Shown: positions 41,252 through 49,677 of the stretch, piece after piece
Layout of the letters: each line of letters starts with the position of its first letter
Position numbering within the stretch: position 1 is the first letter of the stretch
NCBI RefSeq assembly: GCF_003751605.1
Contig: NZ_RJVJ01000002.1
Location: 868,001 to 932,000 of the forward strand
Reading direction: 5' to 3'
DNA from: Kitasatospora cineracea
GTDB taxonomy: Bacteria > Actinomycetota > Actinomycetes > Streptomycetales > Streptomycetaceae
DNA: 64,000 nucleotides
Program-made: the position numbers and the translations under genes
The notes under the pieces: model-generated
What the model saw: only the letters and a program-made list of their open reading frames with translations
Databases searched by the model: none
Told to the model about the DNA's origin: nothing

Positions 41252-41640
41252 TCACCCGGCCAGCCGCCGGGCGGCGTCCGCCCGCAGTTCGGCGGACTCC
41301 AACCGGCTGCCGCGCAGTTCGGCCAGCCGGACGGCGAGCCGGCCGCCGCCGGGGGCCCGCCGGACGGCGTGGTGGCGGGCGTCCGGCTCGCCGTCCCAGA
41401 GCGACTCGACCAGCAGCGGGACGGCCACGCCGGGGTCGATCGCGTCCAACGCCCGCAGGTAGGACGGGCGTTCACAGCTGCGCGGGGTGCGCTGCCAGAG
41501 CCGCCGCAGCAGCGGGACGGCCGCCCCGGCCGCCGGGCCGAACCGGGCCAGGCCGCCCGCCAGCACCATCGGCCCGCACCACCCGCCCGCCGCCTCCTGC
41601 CGGGCCAACTCGGCGGCCGGTGGCGCACTTCGACTTCCGG
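41252..41640 (-). pseudogene. C-terminal fragment of a HEAT-repeat-like protein
   Basis: The last 120-odd codons of a minus-strand gene remain: LARQEAAGGWCGPMVLAGGL, then RPSYLRALDAIDPGVAVPLL with ESLWDGEPDARHHAVR, ending at TGA 41252. These helical repeats resemble HEAT/armadillo units. Upstream of about 41640 the frame continues into sequence with no resemblance and no start or ribosome site. The reading stops being convincing where an opposing VOC fragment begins, so this is most likely a truncated gene. Confidence 0.5.
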
Positions 41641-41778
41641 GTCGCGGACCTGGGCGCGGCCGTCGCCGAGGCGCTCGCGCTGGGCGCCACCCTCGTCGGG
41701 CACCAGCCGCAGGAGCGCGTCCGGGTCCTGTTCGACCCGGCGGGGCACCCGTTCCGCCTCTGCCACGACCCGTCCTGA
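41620..41778 (+). pseudogene. C-terminal fragment of a VOC/glyoxalase-like protein
   Basis: A 52-codon frame reads VAHFDFRVADLGAAV, GATLVGHQPQERVRVLFDP and AGHPFRLCHDPS before TGA. It is the C-terminal half of the glyoxalase-like modules common in actinomycetes (HFDFRV start and DPAGHPFRLC end). The N-terminal module is missing and there is no ribosome site. It abuts a truncated minus-strand HEAT-like fragment at about 41620. Confidence 0.55.
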
Positions 41779-41824
41779 GCCCGCGCCGGGGTCCGGCTCC
41801 GGGGCGGGGGGCGGGTGCGGGATC

Positions 41825-42952
41825 ATGCTCGGTATGACCCCCGTTCTGGTGTTCGGCCTGGCCGCGATGATCATGCTGCTGACGCGGCGGCGGCCCGGCG
41901 GCGAGTGGCCGGGGCCGGCGGTGGAGGAGGTGACGGCGGGGTTCGATCCGGCGGCGCACGGGCTGGTGCCCTCGGCCGAGTTGGACCCGGGCCGGGCCGG
42001 GCCGCCGATGCGGCTGCTGCGGCGCAAGGAGCTGGAGGCGCTGGCCGACTCCTGCCTGGCGGGCGGCTGGCGGGCCGCCGAGGCGTACGTGGCGGCGGCC
42101 GGGGAGGACTGGGACGAGCGCTGGTCCCGGCTGGACTTCCTGGCCCGGGTGGCCGCCGAGCGGGACGCCTGGCTGACCGCCTGGGAGGAGGCGGGGGCGT
42201 CCGCGTGCGCCGCCGCGACGGTCCGGGCCCGGCTGCTGGTGCAGCGGGCCTGGGAGGCGCGCGGCAGCGGCTTCCCGGCACAGGTCGCGCCGGAGCGGAT
42301 GGCCGCGTTCCGGACCCAGCTGCCCGCGGCGTACGAACTGGCCCGCCGGGCCGCCGAATCGGACCGGCGCGACCCCGGCCCCTGGGTGGTGATGATCACC
42401 GCGGCGCGCGGGATGCGGCTGCCCCGGCGGAAGTTCCGCGAACTGTGGGCCGAGGTGACCGCCCGGGCCCCGCACCACGTCGGCGGGCACTGGCAGGCGA
42501 TGCAGTACTGGTGCGCCAAGTGGCACGGCAGCGACGCGCTGATGCTGCGGTTCGCGGTGCGCGCCGTGCACGCCGCCCCGGCCGGGTCGCCGCTGCCCGG
42601 GCTGTACCTCCAGGCGCTCACCGAACTGGAGTTGCGGCACGGCCCGCGCGGACTGCCCGGCGGCCGCCGCCACCGGGACCTGCTGCCCCGGGTCGCGGCC
42701 GCGCTGGACGGCTCCCCCGCGTCGAACGAGCAGGTGCCGCTGCTGCGCCACCTGCTGGCGCACTTCGCCCTGATGTCCCGGCAGCCCGCGCTGGCCCTGG
42801 AACAGTTCCGCCGGATCGGCCCGTGGTGCGGCGCCCACCCCTGGTCGGCCGCACCCAACCCGGTCCGGGCCTTCGACCGCGCCCGGGCCCTGGCCGCGGC
42901 CCTGACCGGCCCGGACGGGACGGGCGACGGCCGGACGGCCGCGCACGCCTGA
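41825..42952 (+). CDS. Hypothetical helical-repeat protein with N-terminal membrane segment
   Basis: The product has 375 residues from ATG 41825; ATG 41834 (MTPVLVFG) is an equally possible start. Residues 1-20 are a hydrophobic segment ending in RRRP, consistent with an inner-membrane anchor. The rest is helical with TPR-like character: AYVAAAGEDWDERWSRLDFL, RDAWLTAWEEAGASACAA, DPGPWVVMITAARGM and HHVGGHWQAMQYWCAKWHG. The Trp-rich core looks conserved, but I do not recognise a named family. No operon partner; a GC-rich dyad lies just after the stop. Confidence 0.75.
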   Translation: MLGMTPVLVFGLAAMIMLLTRRRPGGEWPGPAVEEVTAGFDPAAHGLVPSAELDPGRAGPPMRLLRRKELEALADSCLAGGWRAAEAYVAAAGEDWDERWSRLDFLARVAAERDAWLTAWEEAGASACAAATVRARLLVQRAWEARGSGFPAQVAPERMAAFRTQLPAAYELARRAAESDRRDPGPWVVMITAARGMRLPRRKFRELWAEVTARAPHHVGGHWQAMQYWCAKWHGSDALMLRFAVRAVHAAPAGSPLPGLYLQALTELELRHGPRGLPGGRRHRDLLPRVAAALDGSPASNEQVPLLRHLLAHFALMSRQPALALEQFRRIGPWCGAHPWSAAPNPVRAFDRARALAAALTGPDGTGDGRTAAHA

Positions 42953-42956
42953 GCGA

Positions 42957-42971
42957 CCCGGGCCGCCCGGG
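42957..42971 (+). terminator. GC-rich dyad after the hypothetical TPR-like gene
   Basis: CCCGGGC and GCCCGGG flank a single C, 4 bp after the stop codon. The position suits a terminator, but the stem is short and no T-tract follows. Confidence 0.3.
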
Positions 42972-43133
42972 CCGAACGGGCCTCCGGCGCACCGCGATTC
43001 ACCGGTACGTGCTATGGCGGAGGGGGTGGCGCGGCGGGTTCCCGCCCCATCCGGTGCGAGCGGCGACGAGTGCCGTGACCGCCTCCGGGTTCGGTCGTTA
43101 TCCCCGAACGTGAGTGCCGACCCATGGGCCCCT

Positions 43134-43571
43134 ATGGGCGTCCGAGACGAAACGATTCAGCAGGCTCCCATCTACGCACGGCTGGTGACCATCTGGCACC
43201 AGTCCGGCCGCACCGTGCCCGGCCGCCGGGACCACGAGTGGTCCCGGTTGGTCACCCCGCCCCGGTTCTCCGCCCACCCGGCACCCGAGCGCGAGCCCGA
43301 ACGGGAGCGAGAACGGTTCATCCCCCACCCGCCACCCGGTCCGGCCCCTGATCCAACACCCGGCCCGGCTCCCGGCCCAGACCCTGATCCGGCCCCTGAT
43401 CCGATGCCAGCGGACGAGGCCACCGGGAACACCGCCCCCGCGCCGGACACACCGGCACCCGACACACCCGTGCCCGACACGCCCGCCGCTCTGTCCAGCA
43501 CCTCGCCCGACGCTCCGTCCGACATCCCGCCCAACACCCCGTCCGTCGTCCGTCCGAGGGAGGCCCGGTGA
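43134..43571 (+). CDS. Small conserved hypothetical protein upstream of an SsgA-like gene
   Basis: The N-terminal 45 residues (MGVRDETIQQAPIYARLV, then WHQSGRTVPGRRDHEWSRL) look conserved and compact. The remaining 100 are Pro/Asp/Ala-rich linker with PDTP iterations. I chose ATG 43134; GTG 43110 and ATG 43014 are longer in-frame options with no better ribosome site. Its TGA overlaps the GTG of the SsgA-like gene, so the two are co-translated. From that pairing it may act with the SsgA-like protein in sporulation septum control; direct function unknown. Confidence 0.65.
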   Translation: MGVRDETIQQAPIYARLVTIWHQSGRTVPGRRDHEWSRLVTPPRFSAHPAPEREPERERERFIPHPPPGPAPDPTPGPAPGPDPDPAPDPMPADEATGNTAPAPDTPAPDTPVPDTPAALSSTSPDAPSDIPPNTPSVVRPREAR

Positions 43572-44041
43572 CCCACCAGAACACCCCGCACACGTGGTTG
43601 CGGCGCAACGGCGAGCCGGACTGCGTGCTGCTGCTGGACGTGACGGTGTCGCCGTGTCCGGGGCTGCGGGTCTCGGTGCCGGCCCGGCTGCGGTACCACC
43701 GGGCCGACCCGTACGCCGTGCACCTGGACTGCCACGTGGACCTGGAGGAGCCGATCACCTGGCTGTTCGCCCGCGAGTTGCTGGTGGTCGGGCTGGAGGG
43801 GTGGGCCGGGGTCGGGGACGTGACGATCCGGCGGTCGACGGCGGACGAGGACCTGCTGGCGATCGCGCTGAGCACGCCCGGGCAGACCGCGGTGCTGCAC
43901 ACCCCGGCGGGGCCGGTCCGGGAGTTCCTGGAGCTGAGCCACCGGCTGGTGCCGGTCGGGACCGAGCACCGGTACCTGGACACCGGGGGGATGCTGCGCC
44001 GGATCCTGGTGGAGGCCGGGAATCCGGAGAAATTCGAATAA
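43568..44041 (+). CDS. SsgA-family sporulation/cell division regulator (SALP)
   Basis: The 157-residue product matches SsgA-like proteins, which exist only in sporulating actinomycetes and guide septum placement or cell-wall remodelling. Signatures include RLRYHRADPYAVHLDC, PITWLFARELLVVGL, GDVTIRRS, the GQTAVLHTPAGPVREFL segment and LVPVGTEH. Length is close to the 130-150 residues of the family, with a short N-terminal extension. Start is GTG 43568, overlapping the previous stop. Which SALP subtype it belongs to cannot be read from sequence alone. Confidence 0.9.
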   Translation: MTHQNTPHTWLRRNGEPDCVLLLDVTVSPCPGLRVSVPARLRYHRADPYAVHLDCHVDLEEPITWLFARELLVVGLEGWAGVGDVTIRRSTADEDLLAIALSTPGQTAVLHTPAGPVREFLELSHRLVPVGTEHRYLDTGGMLRRILVEAGNPEKFE

Positions 44042-44092
44042 CACCGGGCCGACCAGGCCGATCGTATTTCTGTCGGGTCATCACATTCCACG

Positions 44093-44117
44093 GGTGCGGC
44101 CGCCGGGCGGCCGCACC
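44093..44117 (+). terminator. Perfect hairpin downstream of the SsgA-like gene
   Basis: GGTGCGGCCGCC and its exact complement flank one G, giving a stem of about ten pairs with a five-base loop, 50 bp after the stop. The rest of the 237-bp gap to the next gene is less GC-rich (44130-44260) and probably holds that gene's promoter. Confidence 0.55.
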
Positions 44118-44278
44118 AGGAATCGCTTCTTCGCCACCGAACGGAACCGGCCGCCGCGGGACCGATTTCCGCCCTCGTCCGCCGAAAAGTCGGCGTTCGC
44201 CGGAAATCGGCATGGACAATCGACGTCGCCCGTTATTCTGGGGCCAACCCCTTAAGTGGTTCGCACGAGGAGTTGCCG

Positions 44279-45604
44279 ATGCCACACGCCCGCGGTCCGA
44301 ACGTCGCACTGCGCGGCTGCATGGCGGAGGCCGGGTGGAACGGCCCCGCGCTGGCGGCCGCGTTGCAGAAGGTGGCCCGGGAGAGCGGCTTCAGCGTGGG
44401 CTACGACCGGACGACGGTGGCGCACTGGCTGTCGGGCACCCAACCCCGGCCGCCCGGGCCGCAGTTGCTGGAGGAGGCGTTCGCCCGGCGGCTGGGCCGC
44501 CCGGTCTCCCGCGGCGAACTCGGCCTCCGACCGGCCGAGCAGGCCCTCGCCGAGGAGCCGGACCGCGAGCCGACCGACGCCTTGACGGGGCTGCGCCGGC
44601 TGCATTCCTGGCCGAGTTCCGGCGAACCGCCGGACGAGGCGTTCCAGCCCCCGCTGTTCCAGATCCGGATGCTGCCCTCCCCCCGCCCCCCGGTGAAACC
44701 GGCCGCGGGCCCGGCGCCCCGCCCGCCGCTGGTCCCGGCCGGCCGCCGGCCCGGCCCGGAGCGGGTGGGGGCGCGGCAGGTGGAGGCGGTGCGGGAGATG
44801 ACGGCGTTCGGCGCCCGGCACTACGACGGGTACGGCGGGGCGATCGCCCGGAGCCTGCTGCTGGGCTACCTGCGCGACCACGTGCTGCCCTGGGCGAAGT
44901 CCCCGTCGGGAGACCGGCGGCACCGCGAACTGCTGGTCGCGGCCTCCCAGTTGGTCCGCCTGGTCGGGCGGACGTACACCGACGACAACCGGCACGGGGA
45001 GGCCCAGCGGCACTACCGGCTGGCGTACCAGCTGGCCGCCGAGGCGCAGGACGGGCAGGCCCAGGCGATGGCGCTGCGCGACCAGAGCACCCAGGCCGGG
45101 GCGCTCGGGCACCAGGCGTACGCGGCCCGGCTGGCGGACGCGGCGGCCGAGCACCTGCCGGCGGACGCGGCCCCGGGCGTGCGGGCCTTCGTGCTGGCCC
45201 AGCAGGCGGTGGCGGCGGCCCGGCTGCACCAGGCCGCCGAGGCGCTCAAGCACCTGGAGGGCGCGCAGCAGTGGGCCGGGCGGGCGGCCGCGGAGGGCGG
45301 CCCGCACCGCTACCCGGAGCCGGCCCTGCTGTACCAGGCCGCGCAGGTGCACCGCTCGCTGCGGGCCACCGACCTGTCGCTGTCGTACCTGCGGGCCTCG
45401 CTGCGGGCCCGGCCGGCCGGCGAGCACCGGACGATCGGGGTGTCGCTGCTGCAGCTCGCCCACCTGGAGCTGGACGCGGGGAACATCCACCAGGCCCGGC
45501 GGGCGTACGCGAACTTCCGGGAGCGGCAGGACGCGCTGCGCTCCCCGGCCACGACGCTGCAACTGACGCGCCTGGAGGGCCGGTTCGCCCGGCTGGGCGG
45601 GTAG
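44279..45604 (+). CDS. HTH/TPR transcriptional regulator (NsdA-like)
   Basis: The product has 441 residues from ATG 44279 with GAGGAG 8 bp upstream. Residues about 5-75 are an HTH-like region (NVALRGCMAEAGWNGPALAA, then YDRTTVAHWLSGTQPRPP), followed by a Pro-rich linker. From about 165 onward a tetratricopeptide-like helical solenoid extends to the end (ARHYDGYGGAIARSLL, HYRLAYQLAAEAQDG, LLQLAHLELDAGNIHQARR). This order matches the NsdA group of Streptomyces regulators that repress development and antibiotic production, although NsdA orthology is inferred, not tested. It follows the SsgA-like gene, in keeping with a developmental neighbourhood. Confidence 0.75.
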   Translation: MPHARGPNVALRGCMAEAGWNGPALAAALQKVARESGFSVGYDRTTVAHWLSGTQPRPPGPQLLEEAFARRLGRPVSRGELGLRPAEQALAEEPDREPTDALTGLRRLHSWPSSGEPPDEAFQPPLFQIRMLPSPRPPVKPAAGPAPRPPLVPAGRRPGPERVGARQVEAVREMTAFGARHYDGYGGAIARSLLLGYLRDHVLPWAKSPSGDRRHRELLVAASQLVRLVGRTYTDDNRHGEAQRHYRLAYQLAAEAQDGQAQAMALRDQSTQAGALGHQAYAARLADAAAEHLPADAAPGVRAFVLAQQAVAAARLHQAAEALKHLEGAQQWAGRAAAEGGPHRYPEPALLYQAAQVHRSLRATDLSLSYLRASLRARPAGEHRTIGVSLLQLAHLELDAGNIHQARRAYANFRERQDALRSPATTLQLTRLEGRFARLGG

Positions 45605-45704
45605 CGCGCCCCGGCCCGGGCAGCCGGAGGTCCGGCCCGGCCGCGGGGTGAGGCGTCCGCGCCGAGTGCTTGGCGGGCCGGGGCGCCGGGTGATCAATGG
45701 GGGT

Positions 45705-45902
45705 ATGAACGATCCCTCGTACTACCCGCTGGTGTCGCCCGCTCCCCCGCCGCCGCCGTCCCCGGAGGCCCCGGCCGCGCCCGCCGCCCCGGTGGTGGCG
45801 GCGGACGGTGACGGGTCGTCGCCGGAGCCGGCCCCGGGCCGGGCGGGGTACCCGGGCCGGGGCCGGCGGTGGTCCTCCCGGGGCGGGGAGGGGTTCCCGT
45901 GA
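45705..45902 (+). CDS. Small Pro/Ala-rich hypothetical protein
   Basis: ATG 45705 (MNDPSYYPLVSPAPP) follows GGGGGT and opens a 65-codon frame. The product is Pro/Ala-rich in its first half and Gly/Arg-rich at the end. No domain is recognised. It ends just before a 13-bp minisatellite. Coding is plausible from the start context, but the bias is not decisive. Confidence 0.4.
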   Translation: MNDPSYYPLVSPAPPPPPSPEAPAAPAAPVVAADGDGSSPEPAPGRAGYPGRGRRWSSRGGEGFP

Positions 45903-45911
45903 CACGTCCGG

Positions 45912-46093
45912 CAGACGTGCCCGGCAGACGTGCCCGGTAGGCGCGTTCGTGCTCGCGCGCCCAACAGGCTTGCCCGGCAGGCACGTTCAGCAGACGTACT
46001 CATTAGACGCGCCCAGCAGGCACGTTCAGCAGACGTGCCCAGCAGGCCTGCTCAGCAGACGCGCCCAGCAGGCCTGCTCAGCAGGCGCGTTCG
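45912..46093. repeat. 13-bp minisatellite between convergent genes
   Basis: About fourteen tandem copies of a degenerate 13-bp unit (CAGACGTGCCCGG, CAGGCACGTTCAG, CAGGCCTGCTCAG, TAGACGCGCCCAG and relatives) run from 45912 to 46093; one double-length unit at 45938-45964 has an extra base. From 45978 onward CAGGC- and CAGAC-type units mostly alternate, giving a 26-bp higher-order period. The array overlaps the last 5 codons of the thioesterase gene. Because 13 is not a multiple of three and no frame is maintained, it is not coding. Confidence 0.85.
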
Positions 46094-46584
46094 TGCTCGC
46101 GTTCGCGTTCGCGCTCGCCGAGGACGGGCACCCGGATCCGGCCGGTGGAGCGTACGGGGACGCGGCCGACGGGTGCGACGGGGCCGGTGGGGCGGACCCG
46201 GTAGCGGTTGAGGTGCTGGCGTTCGGCCTCGCGCAGCGGGCGGCTGCGCCGGGTCGCGGCGTCGGTCGGCACGGTGACCGTCCGGGCCTGGAAGACCATC
46301 TGCCCGTGCCGCCGGGCCTCGCAGGTGGTGCTGATCGAGGACCGGCCGAGCCGCTCCACCCAGATCTGCACGGGCAGCGGGGTGGGGCAGTGGTACAGCG
46401 GGGAGCGGTAGTCGATCTCGTGCCGGGCGATCATGAACCCGTCCTCGAACAGGTCCTGTCCCTCGGTGTCGTCGTACAGCAGGCAGTAGACGGCCTCCTG
46501 GACGTACTGGAGCACCTTGAGGTTGTTGACGTGCCCGAAGGCGTCCATGTCGCCCCAGCGGGTGCGGCACATGTAGGTGTACAA
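46078..46584 (-). CDS. Hotdog-fold acyl-CoA thioesterase
   Basis: The 168-residue protein is of the 4-hydroxybenzoyl-CoA thioesterase/YbgC type, with the catalytic-loop signature RWGDMDAFGHVNN near the start (Asp and His-Val-Asn-Asn), then LQYVQEAVYCLLYD and IDYRSPLYH. It hydrolyses acyl-CoA thioesters in the cytosol. TTG 46584 or ATG 46572 can start it; the former lies 1-3 bases after the stop of the small upstream gene, so coupling is likely. The last 15 residues (GEREREREHERAC) are low complexity and lie against or within the minisatellite. Confidence 0.85.
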   Translation of the reverse strand: MYTYMCRTRWGDMDAFGHVNNLKVLQYVQEAVYCLLYDDTEGQDLFEDGFMIARHEIDYRSPLYHCPTPLPVQIWVERLGRSSISTTCEARRHGQMVFQARTVTVPTDAATRRSRPLREAERQHLNRYRVRPTGPVAPVGRVPVRSTGRIRVPVLGEREREREHERAC

Positions 46585-46587
46585 CGG

Positions 46588-46845
46588 TCAGCCGTCCGTT
46601 CGGTGCTCGGAGCGGAAGCCCAGGCTGCGGCGCAGGTATCCGTAGGCGTACGGGGAGCGGTGCAGGGCGGTGTCGTGGCCCTGTTCGTAGACCTCGGCGG
46701 CGGTGTCCAGGACGGCCCGGCCGAGGGCCCGCTCGGTGCGGCGGCAGAGTTTCTCCAGTTCGGCCAGCCGTTGGGCGGCGGGCAGTCCGGCGAGGGCGGC
46801 GCACTCCCTCTCCACGTGGTCGACCCCGTCTCGGTGTTCAGCCAT
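46588..46845 (-). CDS. Small hypothetical protein coupled to the thioesterase
   Basis: The product has 85 residues from ATG 46845 with GAGGAA upstream; an in-frame start at 46884 is less supported. It is helical and charged (HVERECAALAGLPAAQRLAELEKLCRRTERALG, read in two helices) and ends with YGYLRRSLGFRSEHRTDG. Two Cys residues could bind metal or pair. No family is recognised. The 288 bp upstream, to the WD40/P-loop gene, contain a lower-GC patch (46930-47050) but no clear promoter. Confidence 0.6.
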   Translation of the reverse strand: MAEHRDGVDHVERECAALAGLPAAQRLAELEKLCRRTERALGRAVLDTAAEVYEQGHDTALHRSPYAYGYLRRSLGFRSEHRTDG

Positions 46846-47133
46846 CGATTCCTCGTTTCCGGTCGGCTCTGGTGCGCGGTTCACAGGCGCGGTTCACAGG
46901 AGGGTCCAGCAGGGGATTCATCGTTGAGGGGGAAGGAGCAGCGGCCTCGTTGACGCTGAATGCCCTTCCGGTGATCAAACTCGATCAGGAACCAGCCGGA
47001 AACGGCGAATTGCGCGGTCTTCCGTTGAAGATCGCGCCTTTTCCGGCGGCTTTCAACGCCCGCCGCCGGACACCCTCAGCACACCCCCCGCGCACCCCCG
47101 TCCACCACCGGGGACCGACCCGGACGGCGGACC

Positions 47134-49470
47134 TCAGCCGACCAGGGCGAGCCCGAGCACCGAGCCGGGCAGCGCGGCGACCACCAGCCCCTCGGGGGTG
47201 ACCGCGAGGGTCCGGACGGCCGCACCGAGCCGGAGGTCCGCGCCGCGGTGCCGCTCGCCCCAGCGGCGCAGCCGCAGCAGGCCGTCCGACCAGGCGGCGG
47301 CCAGCAGCAGCCCGGCCGGGGTGGCGGCGAGGGCGACCGCGGTGACCGGCCAGGGGCGCCGGTCGACGGGGGCGGGCAGCGGCGGGCGGCCCGGCATCCA
47401 GGTCCACACCCGGCCGTCCTCGCCGCCGCTGGCGACCAGGGTGCCGCCGTCGGCCGCGGCCGCGCCCAGCGCGGTGACCGGGCCCTCGTGCAGCGGGACG
47501 TCGGGGCGGTGGGCGGTGCCGGTGGCGGTCTCCACGCAGTGGGTGAGGCCGTCCGGGCCGCCGAACACCAGCACGCCCTCGTGCCCGGCGACGGCCGTGC
47601 ACGCGCCGGGGAGCGCCGGGGCGCCGTCCGGGAGGGCGGGCGCGCCTCGGACGGCGAGCGGGCGCAGCTCGCCGGAGGCGTTGAGCAGCAGGGCGCCGCC
47701 GAACGGGGTCGCGGTCAGCGCCCGCGGGTGCGGCTCGACGGCGGCCCCTCCCCCTCCTGCGGCCAAGGGCTCGACGGGGCCGAGGAGTTGGCCGGTGGCG
47801 GGGTCGGCCAGGTGCAGTCCGGCGCCGTCGGTGAGCAGCAGGTGTCCGGCGTGCGGGCCGAGGCCGAGGGCGGCGGCGCACGGGCCGGCGGCGGGGAGGT
47901 GCTGCCAGACGGCGTGCCAGCGGGTGTCGGCCTGCCGGGCGAGGTCGGCGCAGTGCGCGGCGGCGGCGTCGTGGCGGCCGGTGAGGTGGGCGTGCAGGAC
48001 GGCGGCCCGGTCGGCGGGGCGGGCGGTGGCGGCCCGGTCGGGGGCGGCCCGGCGCCAGGCCGCGGCGAGCGGGGTGGGGGGCAGTCCGACGTCCTCGGCG
48101 TGCTGGAACGCGGCGGTGACGGTGGCGGGTTCGGCGTGCAGCAGCAGGTCGATCTCGTCGAGCATCGGGCTGCCCGGGTCGCCCGCGGAGGCGTGCCGGA
48201 CCAGCAGGGCGAGGCGTTCGGGGTCGCTGGCGGCGAGGTCGGGGCCGCCGTCGGCGCGCACCGGGATGCCGCCGGCCACCTCCCACATCATCGCGGCGTG
48301 GTCGACCGGCGGGCTGTCGGCGGCCACCAGGTCGGCGAGCGGGGTGGGGCGCAGCCGCCAGCGGTCGGCCATCGGGGGCGGGGGCAGCAGGTCGGCGGCG
48401 GCGGCGACCCCGGCCGGGTCGGCGCCGGGGAGGGTGGCCCACAGCTCGGCGCTGAGCGGCCCGTCGGCCCCGGCCAGCGCGGTGAGGGCGGCGCGTTCGG
48501 CGTCGGGGACGGCCTGCCACCAGGCGGCGGCGAGCGCGGCGACCCGGTCGGCGGGCGGCAGGGCCGGGTCGGGGGCGGCGCCGGGGGTGCGGGCGGCGAG
48601 CTGGGCCAGGCCGGGGCTGGGGTGGGTGGCGGCCGGGTCGACGGGGTGGCCGACCAGGCCCGCGCACCAGGCGGCGTACTGGGCGGGGTCGGTCCACTGC
48701 GGCTGGTCGAGGTCGAGGACGGCGCCGGTGGGGACGGCGTCGGCGAGCAGGTCGGCGGCGGGGCCGTGGGCGGCCTCGACGACCAGCAGCAGCCAGGGCA
48801 CCGACAGCAGCGGGACGAGCAGTTCGCGGGCCAGGCGCTCGGGGGTGCCGGGCAGCCGGGGGCCGCCGGCCCGGTCGAGGTCGGTGACCACGACGGTGCG
48901 GGGGGTGCCGTCCTGCAGTGCCTCGAGCAGGTCGGCGGGCTCGCCGGCGGTCAGGCCGAGCAGGTCGGCCAGCCGGGCGGTGGCCGAACGGACCGTCAGC
49001 CCCTCGGCGTCCAGCAGCGCGTGGACCCGGCGGCCGGGCCGCGGGTGGTCGGGCGGGCAGGCGGCGGCCAGCCAGGTCAGCAGGTGGGTGCGGCCGCTGC
49101 CGGAGGACCCGGCGATCCGGCACAGCCGGGGCGCGCGGCCGTCCTCCAGCCAGGACAGCAGCGCCCGCCCGGCGGGACGCCGCCCGGCCCCGAGCGGAGG
49201 CAGGCCGGGGGCGGGCGCGTCGGCGTGGACGTCGGCGGGGACCGGTTCGGGCAGCGGGCGGCCGTGGCGCGGGTTGGGGCGGTGGGCGCCGGGCCGGCCG
49301 GCCGCGTCGGCGGGCGGGGTGCTGCCGCGGACGGCGTGCACCGGGATCCGCCCGGCCGGGTCGAGGCCCTCGTCCAGCAGGTACTGCCAGGCCGTCGGCC
49401 CGTCCGGCCCCCGGGTGTCCGGCTCCGCCCGGTCCGCGAGTCCGACGCCGGCGCGGTTGTCGCTGTCCAC
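47134..49470 (-). CDS. P-loop NTPase/WD40-like beta-propeller protein
   Basis: The product has 778 residues from GTG 49470 (VDSDNRAG) behind AAGGACAGG; the open frame extends much farther upstream, but that part lies antisense to the sigma factor gene. Residues about 115-260 carry a nucleotide-binding fold: IAGSSGSGRTHLLTW as Walker A with Arg in place of Lys, then TVVVTDLDRAGG as a Walker B-like strand, and a later winged region. A helical middle leads to a C-terminal propeller (about 520-778) with WD40-like strands (ASGGEDGRVWTW, HEGPVTALGAAA). The layout is like bacterial STAND/WD40 signalling proteins, but the Lys to Arg change makes ATP hydrolysis uncertain. Confidence 0.75.
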   Translation of the reverse strand: MDSDNRAGVGLADRAEPDTRGPDGPTAWQYLLDEGLDPAGRIPVHAVRGSTPPADAAGRPGAHRPNPRHGRPLPEPVPADVHADAPAPGLPPLGAGRRPAGRALLSWLEDGRAPRLCRIAGSSGSGRTHLLTWLAAACPPDHPRPGRRVHALLDAEGLTVRSATARLADLLGLTAGEPADLLEALQDGTPRTVVVTDLDRAGGPRLPGTPERLARELLVPLLSVPWLLLVVEAAHGPAADLLADAVPTGAVLDLDQPQWTDPAQYAAWCAGLVGHPVDPAATHPSPGLAQLAARTPGAAPDPALPPADRVAALAAAWWQAVPDAERAALTALAGADGPLSAELWATLPGADPAGVAAAADLLPPPPMADRWRLRPTPLADLVAADSPPVDHAAMMWEVAGGIPVRADGGPDLAASDPERLALLVRHASAGDPGSPMLDEIDLLLHAEPATVTAAFQHAEDVGLPPTPLAAAWRRAAPDRAATARPADRAAVLHAHLTGRHDAAAAHCADLARQADTRWHAVWQHLPAAGPCAAALGLGPHAGHLLLTDGAGLHLADPATGQLLGPVEPLAAGGGGAAVEPHPRALTATPFGGALLLNASGELRPLAVRGAPALPDGAPALPGACTAVAGHEGVLVFGGPDGLTHCVETATGTAHRPDVPLHEGPVTALGAAAADGGTLVASGGEDGRVWTWMPGRPPLPAPVDRRPWPVTAVALAATPAGLLLAAAWSDGLLRLRRWGERHRGADLRLGAAVRTLAVTPEGLVVAALPGSVLGLALVG

Positions 49471-49677
49471 GTGTGCCTGTCCTTCGTGTCCGTCCCCGTC
49501 GGCCGTCCCCCTCGGCGGGCGCCCGGACGCAGCCGGCTGTTCCCCGGCTCGTCGCGGCACCGTCACTTCCGGCCGCGCACAGCGTACTTGAGGTGCGCGG
49601 ACATTCGTTCGGGGGCGGTACACCGGTATGATCCCGGCCACGAGCGGCACGGCGACCACGGCGGCAGGAGAGCCACG

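Noticed and set aside
45912..46093. 13-bp array considered as a replication origin iteron set or CRISPR
   Set aside because: No DnaA boxes, AT-rich unwinding region or rep gene is nearby, units are degenerate and contiguous, and no cas gene is seen.
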